Shown: piece by piece, positions 53,870-63,245 of the stretch | Numbering within the stretch: the first letter of the stretch is position 1 | Layout: the number at the start of each line of letters is the position of its first letter | Source: Hymenobacter psoromatis | GTDB lineage: Bacteria > Bacteroidota > Bacteroidia > Cytophagales > Hymenobacteraceae | DNA length: 64,000 bases | NCBI GenBank assembly: GCA_001596155.1 | Contig: CP014771.1 | Coordinates: forward strand, 1,116,001 to 1,180,000 | Reading direction: 5' to 3' | The notes under the pieces: model-generated | What the model saw: the letters and a program-made list of their open reading frames with translations, nothing else | Databases searched by the model: none | What the model was told of the DNA's origin: nothing | Position numbers and translations under genes: made by a program

Positions 53870-53899
53870 TAAAGTTAATTGCTGGCGCGCAGGTTCAAA
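53870..53899 (-). promoter_or_regulatory. -33/-7 promoter of minus-strand micro-unit
   Basis: On the minus strand, TTTG (53899-53896), an 18-bp spacer and TAACTTTA (53877-53870), one base from TAnnTTTG. This is one of the two best -33/-7 pairs seen in the window. Confidence 0.6.
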
Positions 53900-54116
53900 A
53901 CTTTCGCCAATAATTCTGGGGCTTCGGGCCAGTCTTGTTAGCATTTAACTGATAGTCAAGCTACTTATTTTGCGAGTGGTGCCTGACTAGTCTTTACTTT
54001 TCCGGCTGATGGGCGGCGCGGGCCGCGCTGCACGGCAGAAGTAGGCAGCTAACTTTTCTGGCCGTATAATTGCCCTACCCAATCCATATTTTTCACCACA
54101 CCTTCACATTTTGACG
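53900..54116. other. No gene recognised
   Basis: Intergenic sequence between the micro-unit promoter and the DUF2147 gene. No repeat, RNA or convincing ORF was seen. Confidence 0.5.
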
Positions 54117-54560
54117 ATGTACAAGTATCTGGTCTTTTTTCTAGCTCTTTGGCTCGGTATGGCAGCCCAGCAGGCGCAGGCGCAAACCTCATCGCCGCTG
54201 GGCGTGTGGACCAACGCCGAAAAGAAAGCGACGTTTGAGATTTATAAGTGCGGCGACAAGCTCTGCGGCAAAATCATTACCCTCACCGTGCCCAACGACC
54301 CCAAGACCGGCAAGCCTAAGCTCGACACCGAAAACCCTGACCCTAAGCTGCGTACCCGCCCCCGCCTGGGCCTGGACTTCATGCAGGGCTTCAGCTACGA
54401 CGGCGACAACAAGTGGGACAACGGCAAAATCTACGACCCCGAAACCGGTAAAACCTACTCATGCTACATGAAGATACAATCGGCTAACACGATGGAGGTG
54501 AAGGGCTATATTGGCTTTTCGCTCATCGGCAAATCGCAGACCTGGACGCGGGTGAAATAA
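54117..54560 (+). CDS. DUF2147 exported protein
   Basis: 147-aa protein with signal peptide (hydrophobic residues 5-20, cleavage after AQAQ) and a DUF2147 beta-barrel-like domain: GVWTNAEKKATFEIYKCGD, CGKIITL, then GKIYDPETGKTYSCYM and the C-terminal GFSLIGKSQTWTRV. The domain is lipocalin-like; function is unknown. ATG 54117 preferred over the TTG at 54111. An intrinsic terminator follows. Confidence 0.92.
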   Translation: MYKYLVFFLALWLGMAAQQAQAQTSSPLGVWTNAEKKATFEIYKCGDKLCGKIITLTVPNDPKTGKPKLDTENPDPKLRTRPRLGLDFMQGFSYDGDNKWDNGKIYDPETGKTYSCYMKIQSANTMEVKGYIGFSLIGKSQTWTRVK

Positions 54561-54586
54561 GCCCGACGGCGGCCTCGTTCCCTCTT

Positions 54587-54626
54587 AAAAACAGCGTTTC
54601 TTCCAGCAGGAAGGGACGCTGTTTTT
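54587..54626 (+). terminator. Intrinsic terminator of DUF2147 gene
   Basis: AAAAACAGCGT (54587-54597) pairs with ACGCTGTTTTT (54616-54626), followed by further T. Confidence 0.85.
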
Positions 54627-54702
54627 TGGTCCCTACCCCTCGCCTTTAGGCCCATGCCGCCCGAAACTATTTGCTGAAACCAGTGTTTTTGCCCTGTTCA
54701 GC

Positions 54703-55356
54703 TTGACCGGACTTTCCCTAGTGCTTCAGTTTATTCAACAGCTTTTTCAGCGAGGCGGCGAGGCGGCGGCCGGGTGGCAGCCCGCCGCCGAGCCCACGCC
54801 TTCCCAAGTCCAGCGCCACGTGGCCTGGGTGGAGGAGCGCGTGTACCGCAACTGGCTGGGGCCGTACTTCAAAGTCTATCACCTGCGCAAGGTGGGGATA
54901 AGGAGCCGGCGGGATTTTCGCGTCGATTTGCTGCACGAGGATGGCCGCCAGGGGGCGCTGTTTTTTTATGACCCCAGCATCGGGCCGGGCAACTTTGGGC
55001 ACTTGTTTCAGCTGCTGGGTGAGCGCGTTACGGCCCTGGGCTACCACCGCGCCTGCCACGATAGCCGCCTGCGCCGCCACCAGCAGCTGCGCGAGCACAC
55101 CACCAAGCAGTTTTTCAAGCCCAACCCCACCGACTGCACCGAGAGCGGCCGCTGCGACCAGCGCTACGGCCTCATCACGCTCGACCTGGTGACGGTGAAC
55201 GACCGGCCGCTGTTTATCCGCCTCAGCACCAACCCGGTGCATGAGCCGCACTTCACCAATCCGCAGCCGTTTGAGGCGCTTCTCCAGACCGTATTTGATG
55301 AGCCAATGGCTGACGAAGCCATCGCCCACAAAATAGTGGAGTACTACGAAGAGTAA
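54703..55356 (+). CDS. Conserved hypothetical protein
   Basis: 217-aa cytoplasmic protein of unknown family. It contains FKVYHLRKVGIRSRRDFRVDLLHEDGR, two Cys residues close together (DCTESGRCDQ), and a C-terminal alpha/beta segment. TTG 54703 is listed; the GTG at 54721 is equally possible and no ATG exists near the N-terminus. A weak -7-like TGTTTTTG is at 54684-54691. Confidence 0.65.
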   Translation: MTGLSLVLQFIQQLFQRGGEAAAGWQPAAEPTPSQVQRHVAWVEERVYRNWLGPYFKVYHLRKVGIRSRRDFRVDLLHEDGRQGALFFYDPSIGPGNFGHLFQLLGERVTALGYHRACHDSRLRRHQQLREHTTKQFFKPNPTDCTESGRCDQRYGLITLDLVTVNDRPLFIRLSTNPVHEPHFTNPQPFEALLQTVFDEPMADEAIAHKIVEYYEE

Positions 55357-55411
55357 GGATTACGCATTCCGCTATACTAGCCCAAACCGGCCGGCGTTGG
55401 TTTCAGTAATT

Positions 55412-55570
55412 GAAGCTGTTTAGGAAGTCAGCCGTGTGGCGGGCTGCCGGCTTTTCTGGCGGTTGTCCGCTCGTCGCCAGAATAAGCGGCGCGTCCGACG
55501 AGCGGACAGCCGGCCCAAGAGCCGGCAGCCCGCCGCGAGTGCCGCCTACCTGCACTTCCTAAATAGCTTC
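55412..55570. mobile_element. 159-bp MITE with 18-bp TIRs and ATT duplication
   Basis: Terminal repeats GAAGCTGTTTAGGAAGTC (55412-55429) and the complement 55553-55570 (two mismatches) flank a 15-bp internal stem (55438-55452 with 55520-55534). The flanking trinucleotide ATT is present on both sides (55409-55411 and 55571-55573), a target duplication of ANT type as in ISL2-group IS5 elements. There is no coding capacity. Confidence 0.75.
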
Positions 55571-55690
55571 ATTATCCGATGGGTAACCGACTGAGGCAGA
55601 CTACCTCGGGGCGGTGGCTTTCGGAAAGCCCATTGCCGCACTTATCTTCACCCAGCTGCCCCACACCAGGGGGGTAGTCGGTTTCTTTTT

Positions 55691-57996
55691 ATGATGAAAA
55701 CTTACTACTGCCGGCTGCTGAGTTGGGGTTGCCTTCTGCCACGGGCCGGGCGGCGGGTGCTGGCCGCGCTGCTGCTGGGCCTGCTGGCCGCGCCGGCCGC
55801 GCGGGCTACCCACATCGTGGGCGGCGAGATGGACTTGCAGTACCTGAGCGGCAACACCTACCAGCTCACGATGAACCTGTATTTTGATGCCGTGAATGGT
55901 GCCCCCGGTGCGCTGGATGCCTCGCTGACGGCCGGCATTTTTGATAAAGCGACTAACCGCCAGCTGGCCTCGGTTAACCTGCCGCTTGTCAGCAACACGT
56001 TCGTCAGCTACACCATTCCGGCCTGCGCGATTGGCGCTCTCAGCACCAAAGCCCTCGTGTATCGCAACACCATTGAGCTGCCGCCGGGCACCTACAATGG
56101 CAGCCAGGGCTACTACGCGGCCGTGGAGCGCTGCTGCCGCAATATTTCCATCAGCAATATCGTGGCTCCGCAAGATGCGGCTCAGACCTTCTACCTGGAG
56201 TTTCCGGCCGTGGTGCGGGGCGGGCAAACGTTTCGGGATTCGACGCCGCGCGTGTTTCCGCCGGTGAGCGACTATGCCTGCTTGGGCGAGCTGTTTACCT
56301 ACGATTTTGCCGGCCAGGATGCCGACGGCGACTCGCTGGCCTACGACATGGTGACGCCACTCAACGGCCACGCTACGGCCGTGAATCCTATCCCGAATGT
56401 GAGCAGCGCGCCTTACACGGAGGTAATCTGGCAGAGTGGCCGCAGCCAGGCCAGCCAGATTCCGGGCGCGCCGGCGCTCGGCATTGGGGCGCGCACGGGG
56501 CGGCTCACGGTGCGGCCGTCGGCCACGGGGCTGTTTGTGTTTGGGGTGCGCTGCCAGGAATTTCGCCAGGGCGTGAAGATTGGCGAAACGCGGCGCGACT
56601 TCCAGATTTTCGTCACTACCTGCCCCAAAAACAACCCGCCCAGCCTGCTGCTGCTGCCCAGCCCCAGCGGCAACGTGGCCTACCGGCCGGGCCGCGACAC
56701 GCTGCGCATCGTGCCCGGCGGCGCGCACTGCGTGCGGCTGCGCTTCACCGACCCCGACCCCAACTCGCGCCTCACCCTGAGCCTGCGCAACGTGGACTAT
56801 GCCGGCGCCCTACCCACCTTCACCACGGCCATCGTGGGCACGGTGCGCACGGCCGGCCAGCCCGATACGCTGGTGGCCTCGCTCTGCTTCACCGACTGCG
56901 TGAATACCAGGGGCAAGGTGGCTCACATCGACGTGCTGGTGGCCGATAATGGCTGTTCGCTGCCCAAGCACGATACGGTGCACGTGGCCTTTATTGGGAT
57001 GCCGCCGCCCAACGCGCCCCCTACCCTCACCAGCACGGCCGGCCCTACCCTGCCGCTGCATGTGCGGCCGGGCCAGACGCTGGCCTTCGACCTCATCGGC
57101 ACCGATGTGGAGAGTGACCCCATCCTGTTTACGCTGGGGGGCAGCCCTGGCTTCGCGCCCGCTGCGTTGGGGGCCGTGCTGGTGCCGCAGGCCCAGGTGG
57201 GGCCGGTGCGCCGCGCCCGCTTCACGTGGCCCGTGGACTGCCGGGCCATCACGACCCCGCCGGGGCAGGTGCAGCAGCTGCTTTTCACGGCCAGCTCGAC
57301 CACGCCCTGCGGCGACACGCAGCTTTCGGCCCCGCTCAACATTCCGGTGATTGTGGACTACAGCAACACGCCACCGGTGCTCACCACTTCCCTACCCCCG
57401 CCAACGGCACCGTCGTGCCGCTGATTCGGCTGCCGCTGGGCCAGCCTTATTCGGCCACCCTCGCGGGCTTCGATGCCGACACGGACGTGCTCACGCTGAG
57501 CGCCGCCGGCCAGGGCTTCGACCTGGCGGCGGCGGGAATGCGGTTCGTGGTCGCGGCCAGTCCGGCGGGCCGGGCCAGCGCCACTTTTGAGTGGCTGCCG
57601 GGCTGCGACGCGGCCAGCGTGGTGGGCGGCCAGCCGCAGCCGCTTACCGTCACGTTTCAGTTGCAGGAAGCCACTTGCCGGCCCCAGCCCCAGACCCGCA
57701 CCGTGCGCTTTGAGGTGGTGAACCCCGACAGCTCGGCCTTCACGCCGCCCAATATTATCCTGCCCACCGGCTCCAACCAGGCCAACCGCGTGCTGACTAT
57801 GAGCAACTTGCCAGCCGATTTTTGCGACGCGCGCTTCGCGGGCATTAAGATATTCTCGCGCTGGGGCCGGCTGGTGTATGAGTCGGCCGACCGCAATTTC
57901 AGCTGGGCCGGCGAGGGCACGGCCGGCACGTATTATTACTTATTAACCTACACCACCGGCCGCCGCTACAAGGGCTGGGTAGAAGTAATGCAGTAG
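55691..57996 (+). pseudogene. Exported CHU_C-type protein, frameshifted
   Basis: Large exported surface protein with signal peptide (about residues 22-38, RATHIVGGEM after cleavage), extracellular beta-domain repeats, and a C-terminal gliding-motility/CHU_C domain (FCDARFAGIKIFSRWGRLVYESADRN) that directs type IX secretion. The first frame stops at 57424, but the protein continues in another frame to 57996. Adding one C in the C5 run at 57395-57399, inside a CTACCCCC octamer, restores one 768-aa frame. It could be phase variation, a sequencing error or a real pseudogene. Confidence 0.85.
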
Positions 57997-57997
57997 C

Positions 57998-58109
57998 GCA
58001 GTAGCGCGAACTTTCCAGTTCGTGCGCGAGCAAAGCGAGCAGGCGGCCCTGCGCGGCGTGAACGATACTGCTCGCTTTGCTCACGCGCGAACTGGAAAAT
58101 TCGCGCTGC
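57998..58109. repeat. Imperfect hairpin repeat, family 3 (copy 2)
   Basis: Arms 57998-58041 and 58069-58109 with mismatches. It contains the TAGCGCGAACTTTCCAGTTC sequence found at 21667-21686. Confidence 0.8.
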
Positions 58110-58151
58110 CGCCCGCTTGCTGAACAGCGGGCCGAGCGGCCGGCCTCCTCT

Positions 58152-58165
58152 ACGAAACGTTTCGT
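58152..58165. promoter_or_regulatory. Palindromic operator-like site
   Basis: Perfect 14-bp palindrome ACGAAACGTTTCGT, 57 bp upstream of the S41 peptidase gene. A related half-like sequence CGAAACGTTC occurs at its start codon (58226-58235). It resembles LacI/GalR-type operators. Confidence 0.4.
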
Positions 58166-58222
58166 GCAACCTAGGGCGAAGTGGAGGGCTCTTTCTTATC
58201 CCCTCCGCTTTTTTGCCGTTTG

Positions 58223-59698
58223 ATGCGAAACGTTCTTTTCCTCTTAGCTGGTCTGTTGAGCAGTGGCACCGCTGACGCGCAGGCTTTTGCCCAGCCACCA
58301 GCTGACGCGCCTGTGGTTTATTCCGTGCCGCAGCTGCGAGCGGACCTCACCTTTCTGCGGCAGGCCCTGGAAGAAGTGCATCCCGGCCTCTACTGCTACA
58401 CGCCCAAAGATTCACTCGACCAGGCGTTTGCGCGCGCCGCCGCGCAGCTTACCCAGCCGCTCGATGAGCCGGCGTTCTGGCGCATTCTCCAGCCCCTGGC
58501 GGTGCGGGTGCGGTGCGGGCATACGCGCGTGCAGCATTCGGCCACCTACCGGGCCTGGGCGCGGCGGCAGCCGCACTACTACTTCCCCTTCACCGTCGCG
58601 GTGCGCCAGGACCGCCTGTTCGTGGCGGAAAACCAGAGTGCCGACCCTTCCCTGCGGCCCGGCACCGAGCTGCTGGCCATTGAGGGGCACTCCGCCCGCG
58701 AGGTGCTACCCCGCCTGCGTGCGCTCATCTCGGCCGATGGCTACGGCACTGGCTTTCAGGATAAAGAACTGGAAGCGGGTTTTTTTGATGACTACTACGC
58801 GACGCTCTACGAGGCGAAACCCACCTACCGGCTAACCGTGCGGGATAGCACGGGCCAGGTACGGGAGCTGATTCCCCTACCCCGGCCCGCGCTCTCACTT
58901 GGCGCTAGTGCTGCTAGCCAACCAGTTGCGCCCCTACCTGCCGCGCAGGTAGCCGCCCGCCGATTAGCCCGGCTGCATTCAGTTGAGTACCCGGCCAACT
59001 TACCCGCGACGGCTATTTTACGCCTGCGCAGCTTCGACTACGAAGCCGACTACCAGGCGTTTCACGCGGCCTTTTTTACCGAGCTGGCGCGGCGGCGTAC
59101 GAAGCGATTGGTCATTGATTTACGCGGCAACCCTGGCGGCAGCAATGCCCTGGCGGTGGACCTGCTCAAGTACCTGCTCCCGTCGGCTTTCGTGCTGACT
59201 AAGAGCGCGCGGGCACGGGTAGTACTGCCGTCCTTTATGTCGGCCGATTCCGGCAGCCGCGCGTATTTCGATACGACGCAGGTGCGGCGCTTGCCGGATG
59301 GCACCCTAACGCAAGCCTCGGCGGCGGTGGGCCGGCAGCTGCCTTATCAACAGCACCGGTTTCGGGGGCAGGTGGTGCTGTTAGTCGATGGCGGCACCTT
59401 CTCGGCGGCCTCCAGCTTTGCCGCCAGCCTGCGGGCGCAGCGGCGCGTGCTCATCGTGGGTCAGGAAACGGGCGGGACGGAAGCGGGCCTCAACGGGGGC
59501 GTCATCTCCCGCGTGGAGCTGCCGCAGACGCGGATGGTTTTGCAACTACCTCATTTTCGGCTGCTAACGGCCTGCCGGGCACCGCACCTGGGCCGCGGCG
59601 TGCGGCCCGACGTGGAAGTAGTGCCTACGCCCCGGCAGGCCGCTACCCACGCGGATGCTATTCTGAGTCAGCTTCCCGCGCTGCTGCGTTGCCTATAA
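58223..59698 (+). CDS. Exported S41 family peptidase
   Basis: 491-aa tail-specific-protease-like peptidase. Signal peptide at the N-terminus (hydrophobic residues 3-14, ADAQ). The C-terminal S41 domain has DLRGNPGG, the GGTFSAASSFAASL block containing the nucleophile Ser, and ETGGTEAG. The N-terminal helical region replaces the usual PDZ. ATG 58223 chosen for the signal. It is downstream of a palindromic site that may be an operator. Confidence 0.9.
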   Translation: MRNVLFLLAGLLSSGTADAQAFAQPPADAPVVYSVPQLRADLTFLRQALEEVHPGLYCYTPKDSLDQAFARAAAQLTQPLDEPAFWRILQPLAVRVRCGHTRVQHSATYRAWARRQPHYYFPFTVAVRQDRLFVAENQSADPSLRPGTELLAIEGHSAREVLPRLRALISADGYGTGFQDKELEAGFFDDYYATLYEAKPTYRLTVRDSTGQVRELIPLPRPALSLGASAASQPVAPLPAAQVAARRLARLHSVEYPANLPATAILRLRSFDYEADYQAFHAAFFTELARRRTKRLVIDLRGNPGGSNALAVDLLKYLLPSAFVLTKSARARVVLPSFMSADSGSRAYFDTTQVRRLPDGTLTQASAAVGRQLPYQQHRFRGQVVLLVDGGTFSAASSFAASLRAQRRVLIVGQETGGTEAGLNGGVISRVELPQTRMVLQLPHFRLLTACRAPHLGRGVRPDVEVVPTPRQAATHADAILSQLPALLRCL

Positions 59699-59758
59699 AT
59701 GGGGGGGTAGGGAAAATAGAATCGCCTTTTTCACCGGCAGCGGGGTAATTTCGGCCCC

Positions 59759-61945
59759 GTGAATTATCCCTCCCTACCCCTGCTCTCACCCGTGGCCTGC
59801 CTCGTGGGCGCGGCCCTGCTGCTCACCGTTGCCACCGCCGCGCGGGCACAGGTGGGCCCCGGCACCCAATGGACCAAAGATGGCTACGGCTACTACCAGG
59901 TGCGGCAAGACGAAATCGTGCGGCTCGACGCCCGCAAAGCCGGCCCGCCGGTTGTCCTGCTCAACAAGGAGCAGCTGACGCCCGCCGGAGCCACCGCGCC
60001 GCTGACCGTGCGGCGCTTTTCGCTCTCCGATGATGGTAAGCAGGTGCTGCTCAACACCAATACCCGCAAGGTGTGGCGCTACGACACCCGCGGCGACTAC
60101 TGGGTTTATAATCTGACTACCAGGCAGCTAGCCCAGCTGGGCCACGGCCGGCCCGAGTCGTCGCTGATGTTTGCCAAGTTCGCGCCCGATGGCCGCAAGG
60201 TAGCCTACGTGAGCGAGCACAACCTGTACGTGGAAAACCTGGCCGACCACGCCATTACCCAGCTCACCCAGGACGGCACCGACCGGCTTATCAACGGCAC
60301 GTTTGATTGGGTGTACGAGGAGGAGCTGGATTGCCGCGACGGCTTCCGGTGGAGCCCCGACGGGCAACGCCTCGCCTACTGGCAGCTCGACGCTACTAAG
60401 ACGCGCAACTACCTGATGCTGAACACCACTGCCCAGCTCTACCCCTACACCGTGGCCGTGGAGTACCCGGTGGTGGGCGAAGACCCCAGCCGCTGCCGCG
60501 TGGGCGTGGTGCCGGTGGCCGGCGGCCCTACCAGGTGGATGGACATCCCCGGCGACGCCGTGCAGCACTACCTGCCCCGCATGGAGTGGGCCGACAACGG
60601 CGAGCTGATACTCCAGCAACTCAACCGCCGCCAGAATGAGAGCAACATCATCGTGGCCAATGCCGCGACCGGCGCGGCCCGGCCCATTTTCAGCGAAACC
60701 GACAAGGCCTGGATTGACGCCAAGGACGGGGCCGTGGGCTGGAACTGGGTCGATAAGGGCAAGAGCTTCGTGTGGAGCAGCGAGAAGGACGGCTGGCGCC
60801 ACCTCTACGCCATCGACCGCGCGGGCCACGAGCGGCTGCTGACGCCCGGCAGCTACGACGTAATCAGTGTGGAGAATATTGACGAGGCCGGGGGCAAAAT
60901 CTACTTCATGGCCTCGCCCACCAACGCCACTCAAACCTACCTCTACCAGGTGCCGCTGAAGGGCGGCAAAGCCACCCGCGTGACGCCCGCCAACGAAGCC
61001 GGCACCAACAGCTACGACATTTCGCCCAACGGCAAAATTGCGCTCCACACCTACTCCAGCGCCGCCAGCTATCCGGCGACCGACGTGGTGAGCCTACCCG
61101 CCCACCAGCGCCTGAGCAGCGGCGAAGCCCCCGCGCCGGCCCGCGCCATGAAGCTGCCCAAAACCGAGTTTTTCCAGGTGAAAACGGCCGATGGCGTGAC
61201 CCTCGACGGCTGGATGGTGAAGCCCACCAACTTCGACCCCAGCAAGAAATACCCCATCGTATTTTACGTGTATGGCGAACCGGCCAGCCAAACGGTGGTG
61301 GACCGCTTCGGCACGGGCGCTAACCGCCTCTACCAGGGCAACATGGCCGACGATGGCTACATCTATGCCTCGCTCGACAACCGGGGCGCGCCCGCCCCGC
61401 GCGGCCGCGAGTTCCGCAAGGCCATCTACCACAATATCGGTTCGCTCAACATCCGTGACCAGGCGCTGGGCGCGAAGGAAGTGCTCAAAAACAGCTTCGT
61501 CGATACCAGCCGCGTGGCGGTGTGGGGCTGGAGCGGCGGCGGCTCCAGCACGCTCAACCTGTTATTCCAGTACCCGCAGATTTACAAGACGGGCATCTCC
61601 ATCGCGGCCGTGGATAATCAGCTTAATTACGACAACATTTACCAGGAGCGCTACATGGGCCTGCTGCCCGAGGACCGGCGTTTTTTCGTGGATAACTCGC
61701 CGCTGGCCCACGCCAAAGACCTACGCGGCAACCTGCTGCTCATCCACGGCACCGGCGACGATAACGTGCACTACAACAACGCCGAGCAAATGATAAACGA
61801 GTTGGTGAAGGACGGCAAAACCTTCCAAATGATGTCATACCCCAACCGCACCCACAGCATCTCGGAGGGCGAGGGCACCAGCCGCCACCTCAGCGCCACT
61901 TATACCAAATTTCTCAAGGAAAACTGCCCGCCCGGCGGCCGCTAA
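59759..61945 (+). CDS. Dipeptidyl peptidase IV-like S9 serine peptidase
   Basis: 728-aa exported peptidase. N-terminal signal (AARAQ), an eight-bladed DPPIV-type propeller, with EEELDCRDGFRWSPDG holding the double-Glu motif that binds the N-terminal amine, and the alpha/beta hydrolase domain with Ser592 (GWSGGG), Asp667 (GTGDDNVH) and His699 (RTHSI). It removes X-Pro dipeptides. GTG start is 5 bases after TAATTTCG, a -7-like sequence. Confidence 0.95.
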   Translation: MNYPSLPLLSPVACLVGAALLLTVATAARAQVGPGTQWTKDGYGYYQVRQDEIVRLDARKAGPPVVLLNKEQLTPAGATAPLTVRRFSLSDDGKQVLLNTNTRKVWRYDTRGDYWVYNLTTRQLAQLGHGRPESSLMFAKFAPDGRKVAYVSEHNLYVENLADHAITQLTQDGTDRLINGTFDWVYEEELDCRDGFRWSPDGQRLAYWQLDATKTRNYLMLNTTAQLYPYTVAVEYPVVGEDPSRCRVGVVPVAGGPTRWMDIPGDAVQHYLPRMEWADNGELILQQLNRRQNESNIIVANAATGAARPIFSETDKAWIDAKDGAVGWNWVDKGKSFVWSSEKDGWRHLYAIDRAGHERLLTPGSYDVISVENIDEAGGKIYFMASPTNATQTYLYQVPLKGGKATRVTPANEAGTNSYDISPNGKIALHTYSSAASYPATDVVSLPAHQRLSSGEAPAPARAMKLPKTEFFQVKTADGVTLDGWMVKPTNFDPSKKYPIVFYVYGEPASQTVVDRFGTGANRLYQGNMADDGYIYASLDNRGAPAPRGREFRKAIYHNIGSLNIRDQALGAKEVLKNSFVDTSRVAVWGWSGGGSSTLNLLFQYPQIYKTGISIAAVDNQLNYDNIYQERYMGLLPEDRRFFVDNSPLAHAKDLRGNLLLIHGTGDDNVHYNNAEQMINELVKDGKTFQMMSYPNRTHSISEGEGTSRHLSATYTKFLKENCPPGGR

Positions 61946-61964
61946 ATGTCGGTTGGCTTCAGCC

Positions 61965-62016
61965 AAAAGGGAGGGGGTAGGGAACGCAAGTCTGCGTTCC
62001 CTACCCCCTCCCTTTT
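61965..62016 (+). terminator. 24-bp perfect hairpin after S9 gene
   Basis: Stem 61965-61988 with 61993-62016, 4-nt loop, containing CTACCCCC on one side and its complement on the other; 20 bases after the stop codon. Confidence 0.75.
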
Positions 62017-62040
62017 GCCCCAAGCCGGTCGATGGCGCGA

Positions 62041-62144
62041 ACAGAACGTCATTCCGAGCTTGCCGAGGAATCTCGCCCGCATCGTTCGGGCCTCGTCCAG
62101 CGATGCGAGCGAGATTCCTCGGCAAGCTCGGAATGACGTTCTGT
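62041..62144. repeat. Dispersed hairpin repeat, family 1 (copy 4)
   Basis: 44-bp arms 62041-62084 and 62101-62144 with one mismatch, between convergent genes. Confidence 0.9.
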
Positions 62145-62163
62145 TCGTCTTCTGAAAACAGCT

Positions 62164-62820
62164 CTAATACAGGAACAAAAACATGCCGAACAACCCCAGC
62201 CACAGCACGTCGATGAAGTGCCAGTAGGTGAGCAGCGCCCGCAGCTGGCGCAGGTGATAGGGGTTGCGGATGAAGACGAGCGTGCGCACGCTGTCGCGGC
62301 TGGCGTGCAGGGTGCGCAGCATATTCACCAGCAAAAAGATGAGTCCTGCCACGATATGGGCCACGTGCAGCCCCGAAATAACATAGACGAACGTGCCGCT
62401 GCGCTCACCCGTGAACAGCACGCCCTGCTGCACGAGCTCGCGCCAGCCCTGCACCTGCAAGCCGCTAAAAATGCAGCCCAGCAGCAGCGTGGCACCCAGG
62501 CAGCGCACCAGGGCGTTGAGGTCGTCGGCGCGGTACAGGCGCGGGGCCTGCGCCAAAACGTAGGACGACACCAGCAGCACGATGGTGCTCAGCGAAAAGT
62601 AGCGCGGAAACGGGTGCAGCCCGGTTGGCACGCCGCTTTGGGCCCTGGAAGCCACGTACATAGCCACCAGCGTCACAAACAGCATCGTGATGCCCACGAG
62701 CGCCAGGTAGAGCAACATGAGCAGCGGCGGCAAGCGCTCGATGCGGCTAAAAGCCGAGTCGCCGGCCGAGCGGCGGCCAGTGCCGGGAGGAAGATTGCGG
62801 TCGTCGCGGGGGACTTGCAC
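62164..62820 (-). CDS. Heme-copper oxidase subunit III
   Basis: 218-aa membrane protein with five or so helices, the layout of cytochrome oxidase subunit III. The segment GLHVAHIVAGLIF contains the conserved His, and HLRQLRALLTYWHFIDVLWLGLF is the last helix block. It assembles with subunits I and II, not present in this window. GTG start at 62820. Confidence 0.88.
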   Translation of the reverse strand: MQVPRDDRNLPPGTGRRSAGDSAFSRIERLPPLLMLLYLALVGITMLFVTLVAMYVASRAQSGVPTGLHPFPRYFSLSTIVLLVSSYVLAQAPRLYRADDLNALVRCLGATLLLGCIFSGLQVQGWRELVQQGVLFTGERSGTFVYVISGLHVAHIVAGLIFLLVNMLRTLHASRDSVRTLVFIRNPYHLRQLRALLTYWHFIDVLWLGLFGMFLFLY

Positions 62821-62897
62821 GGGGAAACGGATTACGACAAGAGGAACTGCTGGTTTAAGGCGAAAGGGAAGATTTTTGTTCGGCCAAAGGCGGAAGC

Positions 62898-63245
62898 TTA
62901 CTTAAAAAAAGAGCCGATTTTACCCAGCACCGCATTCAGCGTAATCTTGGGGCCGCTGCGGTCGGGCAGGCCGAAGGTGACGTACGTTTTGCCGGCCACC
63001 CGCAGGTCGAGCACCAGGCCCAGGCGGCGGGCCAGGTGGTGAATCTGCGCCAGCGGGTCGGGACCGGGCTTTTTGGGTGGCTTAGGCGTGCCCGGCGGCT
63101 GGGGCGGGCCGCTCGTAATCAGATCGAGCACCTGCTGGCTGGGCACGTTGAGGATGAGGTAAGAGCCCGCCGCCGCTAGCTGAATTTCGTGCCCGCCCGG
63201 CCAAGTAAGCGTCAGCCGGGCTTCTACCTCAATGGCGCTAGCCAC
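62898..63245 (-). CDS. Hypothetical protein, translationally coupled
   Basis: 115-aa protein of unknown family. GTG start at 63245 overlaps the stop of the upstream gene (GTGGCTAG), implying coupled translation. The N-terminal half is beta-rich (EVEARLTLTWPGGHEIQL), then a Pro-rich linker, then a basic C-terminal part ending GKIGSFFK. It may pair with the product of 63238-63492. Confidence 0.65.
   Translation of the reverse strand: MASAIEVEARLTLTWPGGHEIQLAAAGSYLILNVPSQQVLDLITSGPPQPPGTPKPPKKPGPDPLAQIHHLARRLGLVLDLRVAGKTYVTFGLPDRSGPKITLNAVLGKIGSFFK

Noticed and set aside
53726..53944. 72-codon Cys-containing ORF on the minus strand overlapping the micro-ORF
   Set aside because: It starts upstream of the predicted transcription start and has no ribosome site. 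The micro-ORF has a consensus SD and a better fit.
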